Notes: generated by a model from the sequence alone, not told the origin. Shown: positions 1 through 11,563, numbered from the stretch's first letter. The stretch is DNA of 64,000 bases from Caballeronia sp. SL2Y3 (GCF_022879575.1 NZ_CP084260.1:1240001-1304000); one strand, 5' to 3'. Numbers and translations are program-made.

Positions 1-299
1 TACGAATCCACGAGCGGGCCGACCAGCGCCGCGCCGATCATCGCGCCGATGATGGCGAGCGGGTTGCCGCTCTTCTGCACATCGATGCGCCGCGTGAGCA
101 GCGCGGCGATCTGGTCCTTCAAGCTCGCGCGCAACGCCGGGAAATCGACGTATTCGTTGACCGTTTGGGCGTCTCGCGCGTCGGCTGCGCGCTTGACGCG
201 GTCCAGCACGATATACGGCGACGCGTAGACGAAGCCGAGCGCCGCGACGAGCAATACGGCGGCGAGCGTGGCGACAACGAAACGAGCGGCGCGGGACAT
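1..299 (-). CDS. DUF2939 family protein, C-terminus outside window
   Basis: This leftward gene begins at the ATG at 297-299 and runs off the left edge, so only about 99 residues are visible. The first 25 residues form a hydrophobic segment after MSRAAR that reads as an N-terminal membrane anchor or signal. It is followed by the YASPY...DARD...YVDFPALRASLKDQ stretch typical of DUF2939 proteins (family known by sequence, function not established). A second apolar stretch, IIGAMIGAALVGPLV, lies near the visible end. Probably an inner-membrane-anchored periplasmic protein. No clear Shine-Dalgarno sequence precedes the start, so the exact start is less certain than the family. Confidence 0.7.
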   Translation of the reverse strand, partial: MSRAARFVVATLAAVLLVAALGFVYASPYIVLDRVKRAADARDAQTVNEYVDFPALRASLKDQIAALLTRRIDVQKSGNPLAIIGAMIGAALVGPLVDS

Positions 300-379
300 G
301 CGACGGCGAAGCCTTCAGCAAAGGTCAATGCAGAATGGACCACGCCGACGCACGACAAATTCCCCGACCCGCCGCCAGT

Positions 380-718
380 TCACGCCACCGTTCCGCCCGT
401 GAGACCGGCGCGCTCCTCGTCGATGCAGCGGTCGATCATGCGCGACACTTCGCTGATCTTGCCGACCAGGATCAGCCGCGACTCGCTTCGATAGACGCGT
501 ACGGGAGCACTCCGCGGCGGCTCCGCGTGGACCGTCTGCGTCAGCGACACGCGCGCGAACGCTGGCTGGCGAGACGGCAGCGCGGGCATGGAGTCGAAGA
601 GATCCGGCGCAGCCTTGGCCCGCGAAGGCGCTGCGGCGCCGCAAGGAATCAACGCACGCAGATGACGCAGACGGCCGAACTGGCGAAAGGGCAGCAAACG
701 GGCAAAACGTTCCATCAT
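380..718 (-). CDS. Small conserved hypothetical protein next to lexA
   Basis: A 112-residue leftward frame. Two ATG codons stand in tandem (718 and 715), with GGAG five bases upstream of the first, which fixes the start. The N-terminal half is basic (RLLPFRQFGRLRHLRAL) and the middle is Pro/Ala-rich. The C-terminal half (VYRSESRLILVGKISEVSRMIDRC) looks like a folded, conserved segment. I do not recognise a function. It lies 137 bases downstream of lexA on the same strand and could share its SOS-controlled transcript, which would make it an SOS-associated gene; this is inference from position only. It resembles no cell-division inhibitor that I can identify. Confidence 0.55.
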   Translation of the reverse strand: MMERFARLLPFRQFGRLRHLRALIPCGAAAPSRAKAAPDLFDSMPALPSRQPAFARVSLTQTVHAEPPRSAPVRVYRSESRLILVGKISEVSRMIDRCIDEERAGLTGGTVA

Positions 719-855
719 GACTCTCCAGACGATAGGACGCACCCCGGCGTGCCGCGAGCGGCTGCCGTCCGTGCTTGATGTAATCGAAACGCGCCGCGTC
801 GTGCGTGGCGTGAAAAGGCGCACAGCGACGCTTGAAAGCGCGCTGCCGCCGCTGA

Positions 856-1524
856 CTAGAACTCGCCCGAGCGGATCAGGCCCACTGCAATGCCTTCCAG
901 CGCGAAGTCTCCGCTGCCGGACCGCACGAAAATGTTCTCGTAGTCCGGGTTCTCCGCGATGAGCTCGACGCCGTCCGGGCGGCGCTTCCAACGCTTCACC
1001 GTGACGTCGTCGCCGAGCCGCGCAACGACGATTTGTCCGTCCTTCGCCTCGGTGCGTTTTTGAACGGCGAGCAGGTCGCCGTCCAGGATGCCGGCGTCGC
1101 GCATCGACAAGCCGCGCACTTTCAGCAGGTAGTCGGGCTTGCTCGAGAACAGCGCGGGATCGCACGCGTAATGCTGCGAAATATGCTCCTGCGCGAGGAT
1201 GGGACTGCCCGCCGCCACGCGGCCCACGAGCGGCAGCGAGAGCTGCATGATGCTCGCGTGCGGCAAGGTGAACTGGTGCGGAACGTCTTCTGAACGGCCT
1301 GCGTCGCCAATCAGCCGGATGCCGCGCGACGAACCCGCCGCCAGTTCGATGACGCCCTTGCGCGCCAGTGCCCGCAGATGCTCTTCCGCAGAGTTCGCGG
1401 AGCTAAAGCCGAGCTCCGCCGCAATCTCCGCGCGCGTCGGCGGGAAACCTGTGCGCTCGATTGCGCGCTGGAGCAGTTCGAAGACCTGCTGCTGACGCGC
1501 GGTAAGTTTTGAGGTTCTGGTCAC
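856..1524 (-). CDS. lexA: LexA repressor, SOS regulon
   Basis: LexA represses DNA-damage genes and cleaves itself when RecA filaments form. Residues about 7-70 are the winged-helix DNA-binding domain ([27 protein letters not shown]). The C-terminal domain is an S24 self-cleaving peptidase: the cleavage site is Ala105-Gly106, and the catalytic residues are Ser140 (GLSM) and Lys177 (TVKR). I chose the GTG at 1522-1524 (222 residues). The frame stays open to a TTG at 1557, but that codon lies inside an SOS box and would add residues absent from relatives. Two SOS boxes upstream imply tight autoregulation. Confidence 0.96.
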   Translation of the reverse strand: MTRTSKLTARQQQVFELLQRAIERTGFPPTRAEIAAELGFSSANSAEEHLRALARKGVIELAAGSSRGIRLIGDAGRSEDVPHQFTLPHASIMQLSLPLVGRVAAGSPILAQEHISQHYACDPALFSSKPDYLLKVRGLSMRDAGILDGDLLAVQKRTEAKDGQIVVARLGDDVTVKRWKRRPDGVELIAENPDYENIFVRSGSGDFALEGIAVGLIRSGEF

Positions 1525-1544
1525 TGGCTCGGGCCTCTCGTGCA

Positions 1545-1560
1545 CTGTATGGATCAACAG
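1545..1560 (-). promoter_or_regulatory. SOS (LexA) box, gene-proximal
   Basis: The sequence CTGTATGGATCAACAG fits the LexA operator consensus CTGT-N8-ACAG exactly in its outer bases. It lies 21 bases upstream of the chosen lexA start and begins 20 bases from the second box, so the two sit on the same helical face. Confidence 0.85.
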
Positions 1561-1564
1561 ATGA

Positions 1565-1580
1565 CTGTATTTTTATACAG
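1565..1580 (-). promoter_or_regulatory. SOS (LexA) box, distal
   Basis: CTGTATTTTTATACAG matches CTGT-N8-ACAG with a near-symmetric AT-rich centre, a high-affinity form of the operator. Paired with the box at 1545-1560 it gives the double-operator arrangement known for E. coli lexA. Confidence 0.92.
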
Positions 1581-1772
1581 TATTCCGCGCTTTTCAAGCA
1601 TTACTTTAAGTTCCGCGCGAAACCGCAACACGGGCCGACGTGCGACCCCACACGAGCGCGCTCCTCAGGCTTTAGCAGGTTTGGATATAAAAGACTGAAA
1701 AACGATTATTTCTGTTCATATAGGCCCGCCGATAGACTGATTCCGTCAATTGGATAAGACGGAGAACGGGGA

Positions 1773-2819
1773 ATGCAAAGCACGAAAGCGGGATTGGGGA
1801 CCAAAGCACGCAAAGCGTTGACCGCGCTCGCGCTGACGGCGGCGGGCATCGGCGCGATTGTCGCGACGAGCACGCAAGCACACGCGCAGACGTCGTTTTT
1901 GAACGTGTCGTACGACCCGACACGCGAGCTGTATCAGGACTTCAATCAGGCATTCGCCAAGAAGTGGAAGGCCGAAACCGGCGAGACCGTCACGTTCAAG
2001 CAGTCGCACGGCGGCTCCGGCGGACAGGCGCGCGCGGTCATCGACGGCCTGCAGGCGGACGTCGTGACGCTCGCGCTCGCCTACGACATCGACGCGCTCG
2101 CGGGCAAGGGACTCGTGGCCGCCGACTGGCAGAAGCGGCTGCCGGATAACGCCTCGCCGTACACGTCGACGATCGTATTCCTCGTGCGCAAGGGCAACCC
2201 GAAGCACATCAAGGACTGGGACGACCTCACGAAGCCGGGCGTCTCCATCGTCACGCCGAACCCGAAAACATCGGGCGGGGCGCGCTGGAACTATCTCGCC
2301 GCGTGGGCCTACGCGCAGCACAAGCCCGGCGGCAACGAACAAACCGCGAAGGACTTCGTCGCGAAGCTGTACAAGAACGCGGGCGTGCTCGACTCCGGCG
2401 CGCGCGGCGCCACGACGAGCTTCGTGCAACGCGGTCAGGGCGACGTGCTGATCGCGTGGGAAAACGAGGCGTTTCTGTCGCTGAAGGAGTTCGGTCCGGA
2501 CAAGTTCGAGATCGTGGTGCCTTCAGTGAGCATTCTGGCCGAGCCGCCGGTCGCGGTGGTCGACAAGGTCGTCGACAAGCACGGCACGCGCAAGCTCGCC
2601 GAGGCGTATCTGAAGTATCTGTACAGCGACGAAGGTCAGCAGATCGCCGCGCGCAACTTCTATCGTCCGCGCTCGGACAAGGTGCCGGCCGACCTCACGA
2701 AGCAGTTCCCGAAGATCAAGCTCTACACCATCGACGACACGTTCGGCGGCTGGACCAAGGCGCAGAAGACGCATTTCGCCGATGGCGGCGTGTTCGACTC
2801 GATCTATCAACCGCAATAA
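1773..2819 (+). CDS. sbp: Periplasmic sulfate-binding protein
   Basis: Captures sulfate (possibly thiosulfate) in the periplasm and delivers it to the CysTW permease. The protein has 348 residues, the usual family length. It has a cleavable signal peptide (hydrophobic [17 protein letters not shown], cleavage near AHA-Q at residue 38), then the family motifs [22 protein letters not shown] and [12 protein letters not shown], which line the oxyanion pocket in characterised Sbp/CysP proteins. GGAGAACGGGG just before the ATG is a good ribosome site. It is first gene of the sulfate operon; the 190-base AT-richer leader from 1581 presumably holds the operon promoter and CysB sites, not individually resolved. 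Confidence 0.95.
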   Translation: MQSTKAGLGTKARKALTALALTAAGIGAIVATSTQAHAQTSFLNVSYDPTRELYQDFNQAFAKKWKAETGETVTFKQSHGGSGGQARAVIDGLQADVVTLALAYDIDALAGKGLVAADWQKRLPDNASPYTSTIVFLVRKGNPKHIKDWDDLTKPGVSIVTPNPKTSGGARWNYLAAWAYAQHKPGGNEQTAKDFVAKLYKNAGVLDSGARGATTSFVQRGQGDVLIAWENEAFLSLKEFGPDKFEIVVPSVSILAEPPVAVVDKVVDKHGTRKLAEAYLKYLYSDEGQQIAARNFYRPRSDKVPADLTKQFPKIKLYTIDDTFGGWTKAQKTHFADGGVFDSIYQPQ

Positions 2820-2858
2820 GAGCCGCAGTAAGAGCCGCAATAAGCGCCGCAATAAGCG
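2811..2858 (+). repeat. Four tandem 12-bp units over the sbp stop codon
   Basis: Four contiguous copies of a 12-base unit (consensus CCGCAATAAGMG) begin in the last codons of sbp and run into the spacer. The units differ at one or two positions. Because 12 is a multiple of three, every copy repeats an in-frame TAA, so the gene ends in a series of four stop codons. Confidence 0.9.
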
Positions 2859-2960
2859 CAAAACGTAAGCAAACCGAAGCGGCGCGCCATGACGCCGCCG
2901 GTCACACAAGCATTCGATGACACGCGCTCCCCGGCGCACTGGAACAGGACCAAAGCAAGG

Positions 2961-3845
2961 ATGACGACTTTCACTTTGCGCAAGCCGAGCGCGCTGCCAG
3001 GCTTCGGCCTGACGCTCGGCATCACGCTCGCGTATCTGAGCCTCGTGGTGTTGATACCGCTCGCCGCCACGTTCGCGAAGACGGCGACGCTCGACTGGGC
3101 GCAGTTCGTCCGCGCGGTGACATCGCCGCGCGTGCTGGCGTCGTATCGGCTAACTTTCAGCGCGGCGCTCGGCGGCGCGCTCATCAACGCGGTGTTCGGC
3201 TTTCTCGTCGCGTGGGTGCTCGTGCGCTATACCTTTCCGATGAAGCGCATCGTGGACGCCATCGTCGATTTGCCGTTCGCGTTGCCGACTTCTGTGGCGG
3301 GCATCTCGCTCGCGGCCGTGTATGCGGGCAACGGCTGGATCGGGCAGTATCTCGCGCCGCTCGGTGTGAAGGTCGCGTTCACGCCGCTCGGCGTGCTGGT
3401 GGCGCTGACGTTCATCGGCTTGCCGTTCGTCGTGCGCACGGTGCAGCCGGTGCTCGAAGACTTCGAGCGCGAGCAGGAAGAAGCCGCCGCGTGCCTCGGC
3501 GCGACGCGCTGGCTGACGTTTCGCCGCGTCGTGCTGCCGTCGCTCTTTCCGGCGCTTCTTACCGGCTTTGCGCTGGCATTCGCGCGCGCGCTCGGCGAAT
3601 ACGGCTCGGTGATTTTCATCGCGGGCAACGTGCCGATGAAGTCGGAAATCACGTCGCTTCTCATCATCACGAAGCTCGAACAGTATGACTATGCGGGCGC
3701 CACTGCGCTCGCCGTCGTCATGCTGTGCGTGTCGTTCCTGATGCTGCTCCTCATCAACACGCTGCAATGGTTCCTGCAACGGCGCACGAGCCGCACGGGC
3801 GCTGTTCCTGCGCACGCGGTATCGGCGCAAGGGAGCCACGCATGA
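2961..3845 (+). CDS. cysT: Sulfate ABC transporter permease CysT
   Basis: Inner-membrane permease that forms the sulfate channel with CysW. It has 294 residues from the ATG at 2961, preceded by AGGA and AAGG. An in-frame ATG at 2889 would add a 24-residue tail unlike relatives and was not chosen. About six membrane helices are visible, with the ABC permease EAA motif at [21 protein letters not shown]. The stop overlaps the cysW start (ATGA), implying coupled translation. Also called cysU in enterobacteria. Confidence 0.94.
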   Translation: MTTFTLRKPSALPGFGLTLGITLAYLSLVVLIPLAATFAKTATLDWAQFVRAVTSPRVLASYRLTFSAALGGALINAVFGFLVAWVLVRYTFPMKRIVDAIVDLPFALPTSVAGISLAAVYAGNGWIGQYLAPLGVKVAFTPLGVLVALTFIGLPFVVRTVQPVLEDFEREQEEAAACLGATRWLTFRRVVLPSLFPALLTGFALAFARALGEYGSVIFIAGNVPMKSEITSLLIITKLEQYDYAGATALAVVMLCVSFLMLLLINTLQWFLQRRTSRTGAVPAHAVSAQGSHA

Positions 3846-4744
3846 GCACATCCGACACGAAAGCCATCGCGATGAACACCGCTGCGCCGCGCGATGCGCG
3901 CACGCTCGATCCCGTCACCGAACCGCGCGCGGTGCGCTGGCTGCTCACCGGCATCGCGCTCCTGTTCCTCGCGCTCTTTCTCGTGGTGCCGCTCGTCGCG
4001 GTGTTCGCGCAAGCGTTCGCGAAGGGCATCGACTATTACTTCGAGTCGCTGAAAGACCCGGACGCGTGGTCCGCCATCAAGCTCACGTTGACGACGGCGG
4101 CGATTGCCGTGCCGCTCAACGTCGTGTTCGGACTCGCGGCATCGTGGGCGATCGCGAAGTTCGACTTTCGCGGCAAGGCGCTCTTGACCACGCTCATCGA
4201 CTTGCCGTTCTCGGTTTCGCCCGTGATTTCCGGCCTCATTTACGTGCTGATGTTCGGCGCGCAAGGCTGGTTTGGTCCGTGGCTCGCGGCGCACGACGTG
4301 CAGATCATCTTCGCGGTGCCGGGCATCGTGCTCGCGACGATCTTCGTGACGTTTCCGTTCGTCGCGCGCGAACTGATTCCGCTGATGCAGGCGCAAGGCA
4401 ACGACGAGGAAGAAGCCGCGCATGTGCTGGGCGCTTCGGGTTGGCAGATTTTTCGCCGCGTCACGCTGCCGAACGTGAAGTGGGGCCTGCTGTATGGCGT
4501 GATTCTCTGCAATGCACGCGCAATGGGCGAATTCGGCGCGGTATCGGTGGTATCGGGCCACATTCGCGGACAGACCGACACCATGCCGCTGCACGTCGAG
4601 ATCCTCTATAACGAATACAACTTCTCGGCCGCGTTCGCCGTCGCCTCGCTGCTCGCGTTGCTCGCGCTCGTGACGCTCGGACTCAAGCTCGTCGCGGAAC
4701 GCCGCATGTCGCAATCGCTCGCCGATGCAGGCGCCAAGAACTAA
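3842..4744 (+). CDS. cysW: Sulfate ABC transporter permease CysW
   Basis: Second membrane subunit of the sulfate importer, 300 residues, starting at the ATG overlapping the cysT stop by four bases. The upstream in-frame sequence lies inside cysT, so earlier starts were rejected. Six membrane spans are apparent. The EAA loop reads [22 protein letters not shown], the contact site for the CysA ATPase. [23 protein letters not shown] is a conserved CysW block. Cytoplasmic N-terminal extension of about 30 residues, rich in Ala, Arg and Thr. Confidence 0.95.
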   Translation: MSTSDTKAIAMNTAAPRDARTLDPVTEPRAVRWLLTGIALLFLALFLVVPLVAVFAQAFAKGIDYYFESLKDPDAWSAIKLTLTTAAIAVPLNVVFGLAASWAIAKFDFRGKALLTTLIDLPFSVSPVISGLIYVLMFGAQGWFGPWLAAHDVQIIFAVPGIVLATIFVTFPFVARELIPLMQAQGNDEEEAAHVLGASGWQIFRRVTLPNVKWGLLYGVILCNARAMGEFGAVSVVSGHIRGQTDTMPLHVEILYNEYNFSAAFAVASLLALLALVTLGLKLVAERRMSQSLADAGAKN

Positions 4745-4759
4745 GGCAAAGGACACATC

Positions 4760-5830
4760 ATGAGCATCATCGTTCGCAATCTGCAAAAGCGCTTCGGCGA
4801 TTTCACCGCGCTCGACAACGTCACGCTCGACTTTCCCGCGGGCGAACTCGTCGCGCTGCTCGGACCGTCCGGATGCGGCAAGACCACGCTGCTGCGCGTG
4901 ATCGCAGGCCTCGAATATGCCGATGCCGGTCAGGTCCTGCTTAATGGCGAAGACGTCGCGCAAGTGGGCGCGCGCGACCGGCAAGTGGGCTTCGTCTTCC
5001 AGCATTACGCGCTGTTCCGGCACATGACGGTGTTCGAAAACGTGGCGTTCGGTCTGCGCGTGAAGCCGCGCCGCGAGCGTCCGTCGGAAGCCGTGATCCG
5101 CGAGAAAGTGCACGAATTGCTCAAGCTCGTGCAACTGGACTGGCTCGCGCAGCGGTTTCCTTCGGAGCTTTCGGGCGGGCAGCGGCAACGTATCGCGCTT
5201 GCACGGGCACTCGCTGTCGAACCGAAAGTGCTGTTGCTCGACGAGCCGTTCGGCGCGCTCGATGCGAAAGTGCGCAAGGAACTGCGAAGCTGGCTGCGCC
5301 GCCTGCACGACGATCTGCATATCTCCACGCTCTTCGTCACGCACGATCAGGAAGAGGCCCTCGAAGTGGCGGATCGCATCGTCGTGATGAATCATGGCCG
5401 CGTCGAGCAGGTCGGCAGCCCGCAGGATGTGTACGATCATCCGCAAACGTCGTTCGTGTATGAATTCCTCGGCGCGGCGAACCGCCTTCAAGGTCATGTC
5501 GATGCGGGCGGCTTCGTCGCGGATGGCGCGGCGCAAGCCATCGCCGCACAGGCGCACTTCAGCGGCCGCGCGCTCGCTTATGTGCGGCCGCACGACCTCG
5601 CGCTGTACCGCGCCGACGATGCGGCGGGTCTCGCGCATCGCGACGGTATCGTGGTCGGCGTGCGGCGCGTGGTGACGCTCGGCGGCTCGGTGCGTGTCGA
5701 ACTCGAAGGCGACGCAGGCGGCGTGCTCGAAGCGGAACTGGATCGGGAAGCATGGCGCGCGCTGAAGCTCGATATCGGCGATGGCGTGCGCGCCGTGCCG
5801 CGCGCGCTGCGCGTCTTTCCGGCGCAATGA
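4760..5830 (+). CDS. cysA: Sulfate ABC transporter ATPase CysA
   Basis: Cytoplasmic ATPase that powers sulfate import. The 356-residue protein has Walker A GPSGCGKT (35-42), Q-loop FVFQHY (79-84), signature LSGGQ (137-141), Walker B VLLLDEP (157-163) and H-loop THDQEEA. The final 115 residues form the TOBE-type regulatory domain common to CysA and MalK-like ATPases. It follows cysW after 15 bases, with AAGG upstream of the ATG. Last transporter gene of the operon. Confidence 0.95.
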   Translation: MSIIVRNLQKRFGDFTALDNVTLDFPAGELVALLGPSGCGKTTLLRVIAGLEYADAGQVLLNGEDVAQVGARDRQVGFVFQHYALFRHMTVFENVAFGLRVKPRRERPSEAVIREKVHELLKLVQLDWLAQRFPSELSGGQRQRIALARALAVEPKVLLLDEPFGALDAKVRKELRSWLRRLHDDLHISTLFVTHDQEEALEVADRIVVMNHGRVEQVGSPQDVYDHPQTSFVYEFLGAANRLQGHVDAGGFVADGAAQAIAAQAHFSGRALAYVRPHDLALYRADDAAGLAHRDGIVVGVRRVVTLGGSVRVELEGDAGGVLEAELDREAWRALKLDIGDGVRAVPRALRVFPAQ

Positions 5831-5869
5831 GACATCCATAAAACGGCAGCAAGACAAGAGAGGCGAACC

Positions 5870-6796
5870 ATGAACTTCCAGCAACTGCGCTTCGTGCGCG
5901 AGGCCGTGCGTCAGAACATGAATCTGACGGAAGTAGCGAACGTGCTGTACACGTCGCAGTCGGGCGTGTCCAAGCAGATCAAGGATCTCGAAGACGAACT
6001 GGGCGTCGATATCTTCATCCGGCGGGGCAAGCGGCTTACGGGGCTGACCGAACCGGGCAAGCAGGTGCATCAGCTGATCGAGCGCATGTTGCTCGATGCG
6101 GAGAACCTGCGGCGCGTGGCGCGCCAGTTCGCAGATCAGGACAACGGGCATCTCGTGGTCGCCACGACGCACACGCAGGCCCGTTACGCGCTGCCGAAAG
6201 TGATCCGTCAGTTCACCGAAGTATTTCCCAAGGTGCATCTGGCGCTGCGGCAGGGCAGTCCGCAACAGATCGCGCAGATGATCGTGAACGGCGAGGCGGA
6301 TATCGGCATTTCGACCGAGGCACTGGACCGCTATCCCGACATCGTCACGTTTCCGTGCTATTCGTGGCATCACACGGTCGTGGTGCCGAAGGATCATCCG
6401 CTCGTGGGGCGCAAAGACATTACGCTGGAGCAGATCGCCGAATATCCGATCGTCACCTACGATCAGGATTTCACGGGGCGTTCACACGTGGACCAGGCGT
6501 TCGCGAGCGCGGGCGCGATGCCGGACATCGTGCTCACCGCCATCGACGCGGACGTGATCAAGACGTATGTGGAACTGGGCATGGGCATCGGCATCGTCGC
6601 GGCGATGGCCTATGACGCCAAGCGCGACACCGAACTCGTCGCGCTCGATACGCAGCACTTGTTCGAGGCGAGCACCACGCGCGTGGGCTTGCGCAAGGGC
6701 GCGTTCCTGCGCGCGTATGCGTACCGGCTGATCGAAATGTTCGCGCCGCAACTCGACGAAGCGCAGATCGCCGCACAACTGCGCGAAGCGGCCTGA
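5870..6796 (+). CDS. cysB: CysB-type LysR regulator of sulfur assimilation
   Basis: A 308-residue LysR-family activator. The N-terminal winged helix (LTEVANVLYTSQSGVSKQIKDLE) and the recognition segment TSQSGVSKQIKDLE are diagnostic of CysB/Cbl proteins, as is TTHTQARYALP in the effector domain. CysB activates sulfate uptake and cysteine synthesis when N-acetylserine is present (established for enterobacteria). It starts 39 bases after cysA with AGAGAGG upstream, so it may be cotranscribed and feed back on its own operon. In Burkholderia a paralogue (SsuR) controls sulfonate use; assignment as CysB instead rests on linkage to cysA. Confidence 0.88.
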   Translation: MNFQQLRFVREAVRQNMNLTEVANVLYTSQSGVSKQIKDLEDELGVDIFIRRGKRLTGLTEPGKQVHQLIERMLLDAENLRRVARQFADQDNGHLVVATTHTQARYALPKVIRQFTEVFPKVHLALRQGSPQQIAQMIVNGEADIGISTEALDRYPDIVTFPCYSWHHTVVVPKDHPLVGRKDITLEQIAEYPIVTYDQDFTGRSHVDQAFASAGAMPDIVLTAIDADVIKTYVELGMGIGIVAAMAYDAKRDTELVALDTQHLFEASTTRVGLRKGAFLRAYAYRLIEMFAPQLDEAQIAAQLREAA

Positions 6797-6829
6797 AACA
6801 CGCATGCCGGCTGATTTACAATCGCCGGC

Positions 6830-7843
6830 ATGAACACACAGACTCTCCCTCGCATTCCCCCTCGCATCGCCGTCCTTGCAACGGGTGGCACGATCGCCGG
6901 ACAGGCCGGCAATGCTGCGTCCACGGCCGGTTATAAGGCGGGCGTCGTCGGCGTCGACAAGCTGCTCAATGCGGTGCCTGCGCTCGCGTCCGTCGCGCGA
7001 ATTCATGCCGAACAGATCGCGAGCATCGACAGCAAGGACATGAGCTTGGCGCTCTGGACGACGCTCGCCGCGCGCATCAACGAACTCGCCGCGCAGGACG
7101 ACATCGACGGCATCGTCATCACGCATGGCACGGACACGCTCGAAGAAACGGCGTATCTGCTGCACTTGACCGTGAAGACCACGAAGCCTGTCGTGCTGAC
7201 CGCGGCGATGCGGCCATCGACCGCGCTATCCGCCGATGGCCCGCTCAATTTGCTCAACGCGGTCACGGTCGCGGCTTCGAAGCATGCCGCAGGGCAGGGC
7301 GTGCTTGTCGCGTTCAATAACCAGATCCACAGCGCCCGCGACGTGACGAAGACGAGCACCTATGCCGTCGATGCCTTTCGCTCGCCCGAAACCGGCGTGC
7401 TCGGTTTTGTGCAGGACGGCCGCGTGGAATTCCAGCGTACGGCGACGAAGCCGCATACGACGGCAAGCGAATTCGCCGTGGCCGAAAACTGGCCGATGGT
7501 CGAGATCGTCGCGAGTTATGCGGGCGTTTCGCGCGTCGCGGTCGATGCGCTCGTCGCGGCCGGAGTGAAGGGAATCGTCGTCGGGGGGACGGGCAATGGT
7601 TCGATGCACGAGAGCATCACAGAAGCCGTGAGCGATGCGGTGAAGGCGGGCGTCGCGGTCGTGCGGGCATCGCGCGTCGGCTCGGGACACGTGATGCGCA
7701 ACGGCGCAGCCAGCGACGAGGCGCTCGGCACGGTCAGCGCGGGAACGCTGAATCCATACAAGGCGCGTGTGCTGTTGATGCTGGCGCTATCGGCCGGCGT
7801 GAAAGACGCCGCGGCGCTGCAACGCCTCTTCGATACCTACTGA
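6830..7843 (+). CDS. L-asparaginase, type II family
   Basis: Hydrolyses L-asparagine to aspartate and ammonia. The 337-residue protein contains both catalytic motifs: ATGGTIAG with the nucleophile Thr21 and HGTDTLEETAYLL with Thr101-Asp102. The C-terminal GGTGNGS block is typical. There is no signal peptide; the N-terminus is short and polar, so the enzyme is probably cytoplasmic although its sequence class is the bacterial type II. A GC-rich inverted sequence, GCCGGCTGATTTACAATCGCCGGC-like, lies just before the start. Single-gene unit 33 bases after cysB. Confidence 0.88.
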   Translation: MNTQTLPRIPPRIAVLATGGTIAGQAGNAASTAGYKAGVVGVDKLLNAVPALASVARIHAEQIASIDSKDMSLALWTTLAARINELAAQDDIDGIVITHGTDTLEETAYLLHLTVKTTKPVVLTAAMRPSTALSADGPLNLLNAVTVAASKHAAGQGVLVAFNNQIHSARDVTKTSTYAVDAFRSPETGVLGFVQDGRVEFQRTATKPHTTASEFAVAENWPMVEIVASYAGVSRVAVDALVAAGVKGIVVGGTGNGSMHESITEAVSDAVKAGVAVVRASRVGSGHVMRNGAASDEALGTVSAGTLNPYKARVLLMLALSAGVKDAAALQRLFDTY

Positions 7844-8005
7844 ACGCGAATCCGACGCGGACACCCGACGGCAAACCGTCTGACCGACCAAGGCTAACCC
7901 GGCGCGCCGCCGAGTGCCGCTCTCGGACCCCACTTGCCGCCCTCAGCCCAGAGCGGCATTTGTCCCGCGTGCCCATACGCGGGACGCCCCACGGTTCAGG
8001 CGAGC

Positions 8006-8914
8006 TTAGGCAGCCGCCTTCGCTTGCTGCGGTTCTTCCGCCACCTGGAAGTTCGACATGATCTCGAGCGCGCGCACGAGCGCCGAGTGATCCCACGCTT
8101 TGCCGCCATTGGCTGCGCACACGCTGAACAACTGCTGTGCGCTCGCCGTGTGAGGCAGCGCGAGGCCCATCTTGCGCGCGCCGTCGAGCGCGAGGTTCAG
8201 GTCCTTCTGATGCAACTCGATCCTGAAGCCGGGATTGAACGTGCGCTTCGTCATGCGCTCGCCGTGCACTTCGAGAATGCGCGACGACGCGAACCCGCCC
8301 ATCAGCGCCTTGCGCACGCGTTCCGGATCGGCGCCGGAGCGCGATGCGAAAAGCAATGCCTCCGCGACCGCTTCGATGTTCAGCGCGACGATGATCTGGT
8401 TGGCCACCTTGCACGTCTGTCCCGCGCCGTTGTCGCCGATGAGCGAGATGTTCTTGCCCATCAGTTCGAAGAGCGGCTTCGCGACGTTGAACGACTTCTC
8501 CGGGCCGCCCACCATGATCGTGAGCGTCGCTTCGCGCGCGCCGACTTCGCCGCCGGACACGGGCGCATCGAGGTAATCGCAGCCGAGCGCGTTGATCTTC
8601 CTGGCGAACTCCTGCGTGTCGAGCGGGTTGATCGAGCTCATGTCGATCACGAGCTTGCCGTGGCTCAAGCCCTTGGCCACTCCGTCATCGGCGAACAAGA
8701 CGTTGGCGACATCGGGCGTGTCGGGCACCATCGTGATGACGATCTCGCTTGCCTGCGCGACGGCCGTCGAGTCCGCGACGACTTTCGTTTGCGCGCGGAT
8801 ATCGTCGGGCACCGGATACTTGCCGTTCACGACGAGCGCGTGACCGCCCTTGATGAGGTTGCGCGCCATATGCGCGCCCATGATGCCGAGGCCGATGAAA
8901 CCGATCGTTGCCAT
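8006..8914 (-). CDS. glxR: Tartronate semialdehyde reductase
   Basis: Reduces tartronate semialdehyde to D-glycerate with NAD(P)H, the last step of the glyoxylate (glycerate) pathway. The protein has 302 residues from the ATG at 8914, preceded by GGAGGAG. Upstream in-frame sequence lies in the intergenic region and hyi and was excluded. It has a Rossmann motif GFIGLGIMG (5-13), substrate motif DAPVSGGEVGA (117-127) and catalytic Lys169 in GQTCKVANQ, all typical of beta-hydroxyacid dehydrogenases. It is third in the gcl-hyi-glxR operon, which settles substrate choice over 3-hydroxyisobutyrate. Confidence 0.92.
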   Translation of the reverse strand: MATIGFIGLGIMGAHMARNLIKGGHALVVNGKYPVPDDIRAQTKVVADSTAVAQASEIVITMVPDTPDVANVLFADDGVAKGLSHGKLVIDMSSINPLDTQEFARKINALGCDYLDAPVSGGEVGAREATLTIMVGGPEKSFNVAKPLFELMGKNISLIGDNGAGQTCKVANQIIVALNIEAVAEALLFASRSGADPERVRKALMGGFASSRILEVHGERMTKRTFNPGFRIELHQKDLNLALDGARKMGLALPHTASAQQLFSVCAANGGKAWDHSALVRALEIMSNFQVAEEPQQAKAAA

Positions 8915-8942
8915 ACTGTGTGCTCCTCCTTTGTGTCGTGGT

Positions 8943-9743
8943 TCAGGCAGCGGCGCGCGCCTTGTCCGTTGCAATCGAGCGCAGCCAGCCAAGCCCGGCT
9001 TCCGTGCCCGCGAGCGGCTTGTACTCGCAGCCGATCCAGCCGTCGTAGCCGATCGAATCGAGCAGATCGAACAGAAACGCGTAGTTGATTTCGCCGGTGC
9101 CGGGTTCGTTGCGGCCGGGGTTGTCGGCAAGCTGGATGTGCGCGATCGACGGCAGGTTCTTCCTGATCGTCGCGGCCAGCTCGCCTTCCATGCGCTGCAT
9201 GTGATAGATGTCGTATTGCAGAAAGAGATTGTCGGAGCCGACCGCGCGAATCACGTCGAGCCCTTCGTGCGAACGGTTCAGCGCGAAGCCCGGAATGTCG
9301 TATGAATTGCACGGCTCGACGAGCAGACGGATGCCTTCCTGCTTCAGCGCATCGGCGGCGAAACGAAGGTTCTCGATGATCGTTTCGCGCGCCTGCTGCG
9401 CCGAGACGCCCGCTGTCGGAATGCCGACGAGGCAGTTCAGTTGCGGTACGTTGAGCGCACGCGCGTATTCGATTGCGCGCGGCACGCCGTCGCGAAACTC
9501 GGCGACGCGATCCGGCAGACACGCGATCCCGCGCTCGCCTGCTTCCCAGTTACCGGCAGGCAGGTTGTGCAGGACGATCTGCAAGCCGCTGTCCTCTACG
9601 CGCGCTTTGAGATCGCTGATCGAATACGGATACGGAAACAGGAATTCGACTGCCTCGAAGCCCGCGTTCGCCGCCGCGGCAAAGCGGTCGAGGAACGGGA
9701 CTTCGTTGAAGAGCATCGTCAGATTCGCGGCGAATTTCGGCAT
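8943..9743 (-). CDS. hyi: Hydroxypyruvate isomerase
   Basis: Interconverts hydroxypyruvate and tartronate semialdehyde. The 266-residue protein is a TIM-barrel enzyme of the AP-endonuclease-2-like fold. Visible family features are NLTMLFNEVPFLDRF at the N-terminus, the acidic metal ligands in LVEPCNSYDIPG and YDIYHMQ, and HIQLADNPGRNEPG. It lies between gcl and glxR with short spacers (28 and 44 bases), the same order as in many proteobacterial glyoxylate operons. Confidence 0.92.
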   Translation of the reverse strand: MPKFAANLTMLFNEVPFLDRFAAAANAGFEAVEFLFPYPYSISDLKARVEDSGLQIVLHNLPAGNWEAGERGIACLPDRVAEFRDGVPRAIEYARALNVPQLNCLVGIPTAGVSAQQARETIIENLRFAADALKQEGIRLLVEPCNSYDIPGFALNRSHEGLDVIRAVGSDNLFLQYDIYHMQRMEGELAATIRKNLPSIAHIQLADNPGRNEPGTGEINYAFLFDLLDSIGYDGWIGCEYKPLAGTEAGLGWLRSIATDKARAAA

Positions 9744-9787
9744 TGTTCTTTTCCTGATGGTCGGTCAGTGGGTCGTCGGTTGATGCT

Positions 9788-11563
<1,776 letters not shown>

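Noticed and set aside
1525..1557. TTG start adding 11 residues to LexA
   Set aside because: The codon falls inside an SOS box, and the extra residues are not typical of LexA; the GTG at 1524 gives the usual N-terminus.
3689..6397. A 902-codon leftward open frame opposite the cys operon
   Set aside because: It is the antisense shadow of cysW, cysA and cysB, rich in Arg, His and Ala; the forward genes have clear family motifs and ribosome sites. Similar long shadow frames lie opposite dnaB (14315-15919), hom-thrC (33083-35983) and the arn/bcp genes (23277-25280).
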